From contig NC_091165.1 in the NCBI RefSeq assembly GCF_040958095.1, forward strand, positions 32,331,460 to 32,395,459: a stretch of 64,000 nucleotides of DNA. Reading direction: 5' to 3'. The stretch comes from Procambarus clarkii. Its lineage: Eukaryota > Arthropoda > Malacostraca > Decapoda > Cambaridae. The notes under the pieces are model-generated. The model made no database searches, was not told the DNA's origin, and worked only from the letters and a program-made list of their open reading frames with translations. This document shows positions 40,976 through 51,800 of this stretch, one piece after another. The position numbers and the translations under genes are program-made. Within the stretch, counting starts at the first letter, position 1, and the number at the start of each line of letters is the position of its first letter.

Positions 40976-41694
40976 TTGGTGTATACTGGCAGCAGGTTTT
41001 CTTTCAAACATGTTTCATTGAATATGACCGCATATTCTGTATTTATTATTTTCTGGTTTAGGGCTTCTATCCCTCTAACTATTTTCTTAGCATCAGGGCT
41101 TAATTGGAATAGGAGTTCTCCAAAACTCATTTTTGTACTTTTAAGGTGAAGAAAAGAAGTGATTTACTATAGAGTGTATTACACTTATTTGTATAATTTG
41201 CACGACGTTTCGAACCTCCATGGTTCATTCTCAAGTGAACAATCTTACAATACTAGTTGATTTTATACCCGCATTAGGTCAGGTGATAATACAATGAAGG
41301 TGAAAAACATGGGGGGATACATAAGGGATAAACATAGGGGCTGCAGAAGGCTTATTGGCCCATACGAGGCATCTCCTATCTAAACACAAAGATTAATCCA
41401 GTGTAATTGGCCTGTTATGTTGGACATTGTCTTCTGTGTTGGCATCGATATGTTCTTGTCTTGTCCTTACTCTCATGGTGGGTAGAGTAAATAGTTCCGT
41501 GATTTGGGTGTTCATGGTAGGTCGCTCTATTCTTATGTGAATTGCCTCAAGAATTTGTAATCTTCTTGAATCTTGGGTTTTATCTATTATGCAAGTATTC
41601 TTGTTCAACATTTCTCTTGTTAGAGTAATGTCATGGGCTTGTCTCATGTGATTCCTAGGGGCACCAGATTGAAGATGGCATGTCAAACGCCTCG
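40976..41694 (-). repeat. Pseudo-LTR, upstream copy
   Basis: Direct repeat partner of 38221-38939. It contains the C-terminal nuclease part of an upstream partial unit (41393-41694) and the start of the intact ORF. Confidence 0.9.
41206..41235 (-). ncRNA. Hammerhead-ribozyme-like motif, second pseudo-LTR
   Basis: Identical to the motif at 38451-38480, in the upstream pseudo-LTR. Confidence 0.45.
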
Positions 41695-41763
41695 TTTGAC
41701 ATGCCATCTTTTGACATGCCATCTGTAAATACATGTCTCCACAAGGAGACATGTATTTACAGA
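41673..41763. repeat. Nested palindromic junction between opposed Penelope copies
   Basis: Three rearrangements are stacked. A 15-bp inverted pair lies at 41673-41687 and 41695-41709 (AGATGGCATGTCAAA) with a 7-bp spacer. The 15-mer TTTGACATGCCATCT is repeated directly at 41695-41709 and 41710-41724. A 19-bp inverted pair lies at 41722-41740 and 41745-41763 around the spacer ACAA. This joins minus- and plus-oriented element copies. Confidence 0.92.
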
Positions 41764-42899
41764 TAGACGGAGTAGCAATGGGCTCCCCCTTAGGAGTTTT
41801 ATTTGCTAATTTTTATATGGGAACCATCGAAGATAGGGTCTTCAGTAGCAGACAAAAACCAACTGTATACTGCCGTTATGTAGATGACATATTCGTAATA
41901 GTAAAAGACTCAGATGAACTAATTGACCTAAAAAGACACCTAGAGAGAGAGTCAGTACTCCGATTTACACATGAAAATAGTGAAAATAACAGTCTGCCAT
42001 TCTTGGATGTACTAATAACAAAAACAGGAACCTCTTTAAGCACCAACGTATATACCAAGCCCACCAACATAGGATTATGCCTGAACGGTAGAAGTGAGTG
42101 CCCCCAAAGATACAAAGCCAGTGTTCTCAATGCTTATATTCGTCGAGCGCTTACCCACTGCTCTGAATGGAGCAACGTGAGTAGAGAGTTTGAAAGAGTA
42201 ACTCAGGTATTGGTGAACAACGGATATAGCAACGCGGAAATAAACGCTGCTATAAGAAGACACTTGGACCGTTGGTATAATTCAGAACCTAGAACAGAAA
42301 CCACAACACCCCCAATAAAATTATATTACAAATCAACCATGCACAGTGAACATACAAAAGAGGAAAGAATAATGAAAGAAATAATCCGTAAAGGAGTAAA
42401 AAGCACTACTCCTAACCAAAACATAAACCTGATAATATTCTACAAAACCAAGAAGACTTCCGAACTCCTTATCAAAAACAGCCCGAAGCCGACGGAGAAC
42501 CCTCTACAGCAGTCAAGCGTTGTATACATGTACACTTGCCCCCACGAAGGATGTAACCTTCAATGTAAGTACATAGGTATGACGTCGACCAAGCTGACGA
42601 GGCGTTTGACATGCCATCTTCAATCTGGTGCCCCTAGGAATCACATGAGACAAGCCCATGACATTACTCTAACAAGAGAAATGTTGAACAAGAATACTTG
42701 CATAATAGATAAAACCCAAGATTCAAGAAGATTACAAATTCTTGAGGCAATTCACATAAGAATAGAGCGACCTACCATGAACACCCAAATCACGGAACTA
42801 TTTACTCTACCCACCATGAGAGTAAGGACAAGACAAGAACATATCGATGCCAACACAGAAGACAATGTCCAACATAACAGGCCAATTACACTGGATTAA
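41733..42899 (+). pseudogene. Penelope-like ORF, C-terminal half (inverted copy)
   Basis: 388 codons open on the plus strand, matching residues 444-830 of the intact ORF as far as I compared: motif B GVAMGSPLG, motif C YVDD, LPFLDV and the GIY-YIG domain. The N-terminal half with motif A is missing, so no active enzyme. The apparent start Met is created by the palindromic junction. It is followed at 42900-43161 by the family's noncoding segment and then by the start of another ORF. Confidence 0.92.
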
Positions 42900-43276
42900 T
42901 CTTTGTGTTTAGATAGGAGATGCCTCGTATGGGCCAATAAGCCTTCTGTAGCCCCTATGTTTATCCCTTATGTATCCCCCCATGTTTTTCACCTTCATTG
43001 TATTATCACCTGACCTAATGCGGGTATAAAATCAACTAGTATTGTAAGATTGTTCACTTGAGAATGAACCATGGAGGTTCGAAACGTCGTGCAAATTATA
43101 CAAATAAGTGTAATACACTCTATAGTAAATCACTTCTTTCCTTCACCTTAAAAGTACAAAAATGAGTTTTGGAGAACTCCTATTCCAATTAAGCCCTGAT
43201 GCTAAGAAAATAGTTAGAGGGATAGAAGCCCTAAACCAGAAAATAATAAATACAGAATATGCGGTCATATTCAATG

Positions 43277-43278
<2 letters not shown>
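42900..43278 (+). mobile_element. Penelope-like element 1, plus copy: noncoding segment and ORF start
   Basis: The same noncoding segment as at 38395-38637, inverted, including the hammerhead-like motif at 43057-43086. An ORF start follows (ATG at 43162) and breaks off after about 39 codons (YAVIFNE) at (TA)n. Confidence 0.9.
43057..43086 (+). ncRNA. Hammerhead-ribozyme-like motif, plus copy
   Basis: CTTGAGAATGAACC, loop ATGGA, GGTTCGAAACG: the same as the motifs at 38451 and 41206 on the other strand. Confidence 0.45.
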
Positions 43279-43320
<42 letters not shown>

Positions 43321-43321
43321 T
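43279..43321. repeat. (TA)n tract 4
   Basis: About 42 bp of TA with one GTA interruption. ORF starts of Penelope families 1 and 2 abut it from either side. Confidence 0.95.
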
Positions 43322-43466
43322 ATTAAATATGACCGAAAAAGTAAGATTAATAATTCTAACACGAATTTTCTCAATACTTCTTATGTTTCTTTTCACTGTT
43401 GATGTTAATTGAAAAATCAATTCTCCAAAATTCATTTTTATTTCTAGCCTGATGCGACACTTGAAC

Positions 43467-43498
43467 GTGTTTCGCAATAACTTATTACATTTTCAAAG
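43467..43498 (-). ncRNA. Hammerhead-like motif of Penelope-like element 2
   Basis: On the minus strand: TTTGAAAATG, a short stem-loop (TAATAAGTTATT), then GCGAAACACG. It has the same layout as the element 1 motif with different stem sequence. Confidence 0.4.
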
Positions 43499-43746
43499 AC
43501 TTTTAGTTTACACACACACAACTATTACCTGCAAACACTAAACAGAGTTCTTACTTATGCTATGATTTAAACAGCTTTCATTTTATTTTATACCCACATT
43601 TTGGGTGAGGTGATATGTTACAACAGTTTTGGATGAGGTGAACAAAACTTTCAACACAGGACAGAACACGAAACAATGGGTATTAATTGGGTAAATTGAA
43701 GGTAAGAATGGAAGTAACTGCTGAGGGCCTATTGGCCCATATTTCT

Positions 43747-44052
43747 TTATGCTTCTATATTGGAGCGGAGTCTTGAAGTTAGTAGAATATAGTTGTGCAT
43801 TAATTGGCTGTTGTTTGCTGGTGTTGACTTCTTGATGTGTAGTGCCTCGCAGATGTCAAGCCGCCTGCTATCGCTGTATCTATCGATGATTTCTGTGTTG
43901 TTTGCTAAGATTTCTCTGATGATGGTCTGGTTGTGGGAAGAGATTATATGTTCCTTAATGGAGCCCTGTTGCTTATGCATCGTTAATCGCCTGGAAAGAG
44001 ATGTTGTTGTCTTGCCTATATACTGAGTTCTTTGAGGCTTACAGTCCCCCAA
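43747..44052 (-). pseudogene. Penelope-like element 2: GIY-YIG endonuclease part
   Basis: Contains TQYIGKTTTSLSRRLTMH (YIG and the catalytic-Arg segment) and DSRRLDICEALHIK (the Glu segment). These match KYIGMTSTKLTRRLTCH and DSRRLQILEAIHI in element 1. It joins the upstream ORF by a one-base slip at the C5 run 44046-44050. Confidence 0.88.
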
Positions 44053-44650
44053 GTGGGCATTTGAAGGTATAGACGACGTTGGTCTCTTTTAAAGCGTTCT
44101 GCTTTGTGTCTGGAGAGGTTCTCATGAGTAGGCTGGCCGTTTTTTTTTTTTTGGTTTTATAGTAAATCGTCAGTTGTATCTTCTGATTTTTGTCTGTAGG
44201 GTTAACGTTTCTATTAACAATATCTTTCAGGACCCTTTCCTCCGTTTTATGAGCTGTGGAAAAGAAGTTCCTGTAAAATAGTCTAATAGGGGGTATAGGT
44301 GTTGTGTTAGTTGTCTCTTCAGAGGTTGCATGGCGTTTCACCTTCCTTCTTATGATGTCTTCAACGAAACCATTGGAGAAGCCGTTGTTGACTAGGACCT
44401 GCCTTACCCTACAGAGTTCTTCATTGACTTGCTTCCATCCTGAGCTGTGGCTGAGAGCACGGTCGACATAAGCGTTAACAACACTCCTCTTGTACCTGTC
44501 TGGGCAGTCACTGTTGGCATTTAGGCACATTCCTATGTTTGTTTCCTTAGTGTAGACTGCAGTGTGGAAACCTCCGCTCCTTCCCATGACTGTTACATCT
44601 AGAAAGGGCAGCTTCCCATCCTTCTCCATCTCGTAAGTGAAACGCAACAC
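44039..44650 (-). pseudogene. Penelope-like element 2: post-motif-C RT region
   Basis: Begins around LRFTYEMEKDGKLPFLDV, equivalent to residues 518-535 of element 1's protein. It continues with TNIGMCLNANSDCPDRYKR and VRQVLVNNGFSN, clearly homologous but diverged from element 1. A T-run of 13 (about 44143-44155) adds Lys residues in KTKKKKTAS. The frame ends at a C5 run (44046-44050); the next ORF overlaps and supplies the nuclease. Confidence 0.88.
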
Positions 44651-44686
44651 AGAATTCTGCTCAAATGCCTCCTTCAGCTCCTGCAG

Positions 44687-44721
44687 ATGTCTGACATCAG
44701 GTATTATCTGATGTCAGACAT
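44687..44721. repeat. Palindromic junction, Penelope-like element 2
   Basis: 14-bp arms ATGTCTGACATCAG / CTGATGTCAGACAT around the spacer GTATTAT join minus- and plus-oriented copies. Confidence 0.92.
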
Positions 44722-44876
44722 TGATTTGATTTTTTATTTTTGGAAAATTGATTTTTCAATTAACATCAACAGTGAAAAGAAACATAAGAAGTATTCAGAA
44801 AATTCGTGTTAGACTTATTAATCTTACTTTTTCGGTCATATTTAATAATATATGTCTACAGGAAAGACTGCTACCA

Positions 44877-44883
<7 letters not shown>
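44722..44883 (+). mobile_element. Penelope-like element 2: inverted ORF start
   Basis: On the plus strand it encodes FQLTSTVKRNIRSIQKIRV through ERLLPIYKYI, the N-terminal part of family 2, then runs into (TA)n. The initiating ATG is mutated. The ending LLPIYKYI matches the position where element 1 ends (LLPVYTNI). Confidence 0.88.

Positions 44884-44973
<90 letters not shown>
44884..44973. repeat. (TA)n tract 5
   Basis: About 90 bp of TA, right border of the Penelope cluster. Confidence 0.97.
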
Positions 44974-44975
<2 letters not shown>

Positions 44976-45236
44976 AATTAAAATATTATTGATTCTTTAA
45001 AAACCAAGAAATATCATAACCTTATTAACTTATTAGTGATGTAATGCTAATATTTTCCTGCTACGATCAACTGAAATTATTACAGAGCTTTGAGCTCTAT
45101 AATCATTTCATATACTCAGGAATACTGGAAGATATTCTTATGCTGTGCCCAGATTTTGCTAGTGGGGAGCTAATAGGTCAGCCTTGCACTTCATGTTCTC
45201 GACTGATTTTTAGTCAGAGTTGATTTGTTTTTGTAT
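44974..45236. other. No gene recognised
   Basis: Unique-looking AT-rich sequence between (TA)n and the 31-bp minisatellite. Confidence 0.5.
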
Positions 45237-45424
45237 TACGACAGGTGTTTTCTCCCGTGGTTAGTGTACGACAGGTGTTTTCTCCCGTGGTTCCATGTAC
45301 GACAGGTGTTTTCTCCCGTGGTTCCATGTACGACAGGTGTTTTCTCCCGTGGTTCCATGTACGACAGGTGTTTTCTCCCGTGGTTCCATGTACGACAGGT
45401 GTTTTCTCCCGTGGTTCCATGTAT
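45237..45424. repeat. 31-bp minisatellite, about 6 copies
   Basis: The unit TACGACAGGTGTTTTCTCCC + GTGGTTCCATG is repeated with almost no variation; the first copy is a variant (GTGGTTAGTG). The low divergence suggests recent expansion. Confidence 0.95.
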
Positions 45425-45815
45425 GACTTTGCCCGATACGCTATGCGTACTAGTGGCTTTAGGTATTGTATGTACTATCTCTATCTTTAAATCCAACATT
45501 ATGTATGTAACTCAATGTATGTACCTTTACCCGAATAAAAAAATCTAATCTAACCATCCTGTGAGATGAGAATATTGGATGAACTTATAAGTTTTTGATC
45601 TACGCTGTGTAATCTTTCATATAGAATAGGGGAGCAGCGCATTGTTGTGTATACCTAAGTTTGTTTATAAAATAATACAAAAATCACCAATAAGCCATCC
45701 TCTCCCTTTCCCCTCATCCTCTCCCTTTCCCCTCATCCTCTCTCCATTTCCCTCCATTCTCTCATCCGCTTCCAGAGGTGAGCTTCGGCAGCACTGCACA
45801 CCACTGGCTGTCACC
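45425..45815. other. Possible retroelement or transcript 3' end, then CT-rich repeat
   Basis: Around 45531 CCCGAATAAAAAAATC gives an AATAAA signal followed by TCTAATCTAA-type sequence, as at some non-LTR 3' ends; no coding part supports it. At about 45697-45760 there are three loose copies of CATCCTCTCCCTTTCCCCT. Confidence 0.4.
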
Positions 45816-48800
45816 CCATGACAACGAGGTCACACCATGGTAACGAGGTCACCCCATGGTAACGAGGTCATCCCATGGTAACGAGGTCATACCATGGTAA
45901 CGAAGTCACACCATGGTAACGAAGTCACACCATGGTAACGAAGTCACACCATGGTAACGAGTTCACACCATGGTAACGAGGTCATCCCATGGTAACGAGG
46001 TCACACCATGGTAACGAGGTCACACCATGGTAACGAGGTCACCCCATGGTAACGAGGTCATACCATGGTAACGAAGTCACACCATGGTAACGAAGTCACA
46101 CCATGGTAAAGAGTTCACACCATGGTAACGAAGTCACACCATGGTAACGAGTTCACACCATGGTAACGAAGTCACACCATGGTAACGAAGTCACACCATG
46201 GTAAAGAGTTCACACCATGGTAACGAAGTCACACCATGGTAACGAAGTCACACCATGGTAACGAGTTCACACCATGGTAACGAAGTCACACCATGGTAAC
46301 GAAGTCACACCATGGTAAATAGTTCACACCATGGTAACGAAGTCACTCCATGGTAACGAAGTCACACCATGGTAACGAAGTCACACCATGGTAACGAGGT
46401 CACACCATGGTAACGAAGTCTTCATGGTAACGAGGTCACACCATGGTAACGAGGTCACGCCATGGTAACGAGGTCACCCCATGGTAACGAGGTCACACCA
46501 TGGTAACGAAGTCACACCATGGTAACGAGGTCACACCATGGTAACGAGGTCATCCCATGGTAACGAGGTCACACCATGGTAACGAGTTTACACCATGGTA
46601 ACGAAGTCACACCATGGTAACGAGGTCACACCATGGTAACGAGTTTACACCATGGTAACGAGTTCACACCATGGTAACGAGGTCACACCATGGTAACGAG
46701 TTCACACCATGGTAACGAGGTCACACCATGGTAACGAAGTCACACCATGGTAACGAGGTCACACCATGGTAACGAGTTCACACCATGGTAACGAGGTCAC
46801 ACCATGGTAACGAAGTCACACCATGGTAACGAGGTCACACCATGGTAACGAGGTCACCCCATGGTAACGAGGTCACCCCACGGTAACGAGGTCACACCAT
46901 GGTAACGAGGTCACCCCATGGTAACGCGGTCACCCCATGGTAACGAGGTCACCCCATGATAACGAGGTCACACCATGGTAACGAAGTCACACCATGGTAA
47001 CTAGGTCACACCATGGTAACGAGGTCACACCATGATAACGAGGTCACACCTTGGTAACGAAGTCACACCATGGTAACGAGGTTACACCATGGTAACGAGG
47101 TCCCACCCTGGTAACGAGGTCACCCCATGGTAACGAGGTCACCCCATGGTAACGAGGTCACCCCATGACAACGAGGTCACACCATGGTAACGAAGTCACA
47201 CCATGGTAACGAGGTCACCCCATGGTAACGAAGTCACACCATGGTAACGAGGTCACTCCACGGTAACGAGGTCACTCCACGGTAACGAGGTCACACCATG
47301 GTAACGAGGTCACACCATGGTAACTAGGTCACACCATGGTAACGGAGTCACACCATGGTAACGAAGTCACACCATGGTAACGAGGTCACACCATGGTAAC
47401 GAAGTCACACCATGGTAACGAAGTCACACCATGGTAACGAGGTCACACCATGGTAACGAAGTCACACCATGGTAACGAAGTCACACCATGGTAACGAGGT
47501 CACACCATGGTAACGAAGTCACACCATGGTAACGAGGTCACCCCATGGTAACGAGGTCACCCCATGGTAACGAGGTCACCCCATGACAACGAGGTCACAC
47601 CATGGTAACGAAGTCACACCATGGTAACGAGGTCACCCCATGGTAACGAAGTCACACCATGGTAACGAGGTCACACCATGGTAACGAGGTCACACCATGG
47701 CAACGAGGTCACACCATGGAAACGAGGTCACACCATGGTAACGAGGTCACCCCATGGTAACGGAGTCACACCATGGTAACGAAGTCACACCATGGTAACG
47801 AGGTCACACCATGGTAACGAAGTCACACCATGGTAACGAAGTCACACCATGGTAACGAGGTCACACCATGGTAACGAAGTCACACCATGGTAACGAGTTC
47901 ACACCATGGTAACGAAGTCACACCATGGTAACGAGTTCACACCATGGTAACGAAGTCACACCATGGTAACGAAGGTCACACCATGGTAACGAGTTCACAC
48001 CATGGTAACGAAGGTCACACCATGGTAACGAAGTCACACCATGGTAACGAGTCACACCATGGTAACGAAGTCACACCATGGTAACGAGGTCACACCATGG
48101 TAAACGAAGTTCACACCATGGTAACGAAGTCACACCATGGTAACGAAGTCACACCATGGTAACGAAGGTCACACCATGGTAACGAGGTCACACCATGGTA
48201 ACGAAGGTCACTCCATGGTAACGAGGTCACACCATGGTAACGAAGGTCACACCATGGTAACGAGGTCACACCATGGTAACGAGGTCACACCATGGTAACG
48301 AAGTCACACCATGGTAACGAGGTCACACCATGGTAACGAAGGTCACACCATGGTAACGAGGTCACACCATGGTAACGAAGTCACACCATGGTAACGAAGT
48401 CACACCATGGTAACGAAGTCACACCATGGTAACGAAGTCACACCATGGTAACGAGGTCACACCATGGTAACGAGGTCACACCATGGTAACGAAGTCACAC
48501 CATGGTAACGAGGTCACACCATGGTAACGAGGTCACACCATGGTAACGAGGTCACACCATGGTAACGAAGTCACACCATGGTAACGAGGTCACACCATGG
48601 TAACGAAGTCACACCATGGTAACGAAGGTCACACCATGGTAACGAGGTCACACCATGGTAACGAGGTCACACCATGGCTAACGAGGTCACACCATGGAAC
48701 GAGGTCACACCATGGTAACGAGGTCACACAATGGTAACGAGTCACCCCATGGTAACGAGGTCACACCATGGTAACGAGGTCACACCATGGTAACGAGGTC

Positions 48801-51800
48801 ACACCATGGTAACTAGGTCACACCATGGTAACGAGGTCACACCATGGATAACGATTTTACACCATGGTAACGAAGTCACACCATGGTAACGAGGTTACAC
48901 CATGGTAACGAGGTCCCAGCCCATGGTAACGAGGTCACCCATGGTAACGAGGTCACCCCATGTAACGTAACGAGTCACCCCATGGTACCTACCATGTGAG
49001 GTCACACCATCGTAAACGAGGTCACACCATGGTAACGAAGTCACACCATGGTAACGAGGTCACACACCATGTGGTAACACGGAGGTCACACCATGGTAAC
49101 GAGGTACACCAGGTCACTCCACTGGTAAACGTAACGAGGTCACCCCATGGTAACGATGGCCCCCTACGAGGTCACACCATGGTAACGAAGGTCACACCAT
49201 GGTAACGGTAGTCGAGCACACCATGGTATAAGAACGAGGTCACACCACGGTAACGAGTGGTCACACATGGAACGAGGTCACACATGGAACGAAGTCACAC
49301 ATGGTAAGTCAACCATGGTAACGAAGTCACACCATGGTGTAAGCGAGGTCACACCATGGTAACGAAGTCACACACATGGTAACGACAATGGTAACGAAGT
49401 CACACCATGGTAACGAGTCGGTCACACCATGGTAACGAAGTCACACCATGGTAACGAGGTCACCCCATGGTAACGAGGTCACCCCATGGTAACGAGGTCA
49501 CCCCATGACAACGAGGTCACACCATGGTAACGAAGTCACACCATGGTAACGAGGTCACCCCATGGTAACGAAGTCACACCATGGTAACGAGGTCACACCA
49601 TGGTAACGAGGTCACACCATGGCAACGAGGTCACACCATGGAAACGAGGTCACACCATGGTAACGAGGTCACCCCATGGTAACGGAGTCACACCATGGTA
49701 ACGAAGTCACACCATGGTAACGAGGTCACACCATGGTAACGAAGTCACACCATGGTAACGAAGTCACACCATGGTAACGAGGTCACACCATGGTAACGAA
49801 GTCACACCATGGTAACGAAGTCACACCATGGTAACGAGGTCACACCATGGTAACGAAGTCACACCATGGTAACGAAGTCACACCATGGTAACGAGGTCAC
49901 ACCATGGTAACGAAGTCACACCATGGCTAACGAGGTCACACCATGGCCAAGAGTCACACCATAGGTAACGAGGTCACACCATGGTAACGAGGTCACCCCA
50001 TGGTAACGAAGGTCACACCATGGCTAACGAGGTCACACCATGGTCACGAAGTCACACCATGGTAACGAAGGCACACCATGCGCTAACGAGGTCACACCAT
50101 GGTAACGAAAGTCACACCATGGATAACGAAGTCACACCATGGTAACGAGGTCACACCATGTGTAACGAGTCACACCATGGTAACGAAGTCACACCATGGT
50201 AACGAGGTCACACCATGGTAACGAGGTCACACCATGGTAACGAAGTCACACCATGGTAACGAGGTCACACCATGGTAACGAAGTCACACCATGGCTAACG
50301 AAGTCACACCAGGTAACGAGGTCACACCATGGTAACGAAGTCACACCATGGCTAACGAAGTCACACCCATGGTAACGAGGTCACACCCATGGTAACGAAG
50401 TCACACCATGGTCAACGAGGTCACCCCATGGTAACGAGGTCACACCATGGTAACGAAGTCACCTAACCCATGGTAACGAGGTCACACCATGGTAACGAAG
50501 TCACACCATGGTAACGAGGTCACCCATGGTAACGAAGTCACACCATGGTAACGAGGTCACACCATGGTAACGAGGTCACACCATGGTAACGAGGTCACAC
50601 CATGGTCAACGAGGTCACCCATGGCTAACGAGGTCACACCATGGGAAACGAGGTCACACAATGGTAACGAGGTCACCCCATGGTAACGGAGTCACACCAT
50701 GGTAAACGAAGTCACACCATGGTAACGAGGTCCATCCCATGGTAACGAGGTCACACCATGGTAACGAGTTCACACCCATGGTAACGAGTCACACCATGGT
50801 AACGAGGTCACACCATGGTAACGAGGTTCACACCATGGTAACGAGGTCACACCATGGTAACGAGGTCACACCATGGTAACGAGGTCACACCATGGTAACG
50901 AGGTCACACCATGGTAACGAAGTCACACCATGGTAACGAGGTCACACAATGGTAACGAGTTCACACCATGGTAACGAAGGTCCACACCATGGTACGGAGT
51001 CACACCATGGTACGAAGGTCACACCATGGTAACGAGGGTCACACCATGGTAACAGAAGGTCATCCCCATGGTAACAGAACTCACTACCAGATGTGTGTAA
51101 CCTAGCAGGTCACCCCAATGGTAACGCAGTTCAATCCTATGGCAATAACTGTACTTGACTCACACCCATGGATAACGAGGTCACACCATGGTAACGAGTC
51201 CTACGCTATGGTACTAGGTCACACACACCATGGTAACGAAAGGTCACACCATGGATAACGAGGTCACACCCATTGGTAACGAGGTCACACCATGGTACGA
51301 AAGGTTACACCATGGTAACGAGGTCCCACCCTGGGTAACGAAGGTCACCCCAATAGGTAACGAGGTCACCCCATGGGTAAACGAAGGTCCCGACCCATAC
51401 GGATACACGAGGTCACACCCATGGTAACGAGGTCACACCATGGTAACGAGGTCCACCATGGTAACGAAGTCACACCATGGTAACGAAGTCACTCCACGGT
51501 AACGAGGTCACTCCCACGGTAACGAGGTCACACCATGGTAACGAGGTCACACCATGGTTAACTAGGTCACACCATGGTAACGGAGTCACACCATGGTAAC
51601 GAAGTCACACCATGGTAACGAAGGTCACACCATGGTAACGAAGTCACACCATGGTAACGAAGGTCACACCATGGTAACGAGGTCACACCATGGTAAACGA
51701 AGTCACACCATGGTAACGAAGTCACACCATGGTAACGAGGTCACACCATGGTAACGAAGTCACACCATGGTAACGAGGTCACACCCATGGTAACGAGGTC

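Larger units (their letters stand above)
43322..44700 (-). mobile_element. Penelope-like element 2, 5'-truncated
   Basis: A different family from element 1. Minus strand: RT C-terminal part (44039 to about 44700), GIY-YIG part (43747-44052), about 310 bp noncoding, and an ORF start (43435 down to 43322, MNFGELIFQLTSTVKRNI) ending at (TA)n. The order is the same as in element 1. The RT core with motifs A-C is missing. It ends at a palindromic junction at 44687-44721. Confidence 0.88.
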
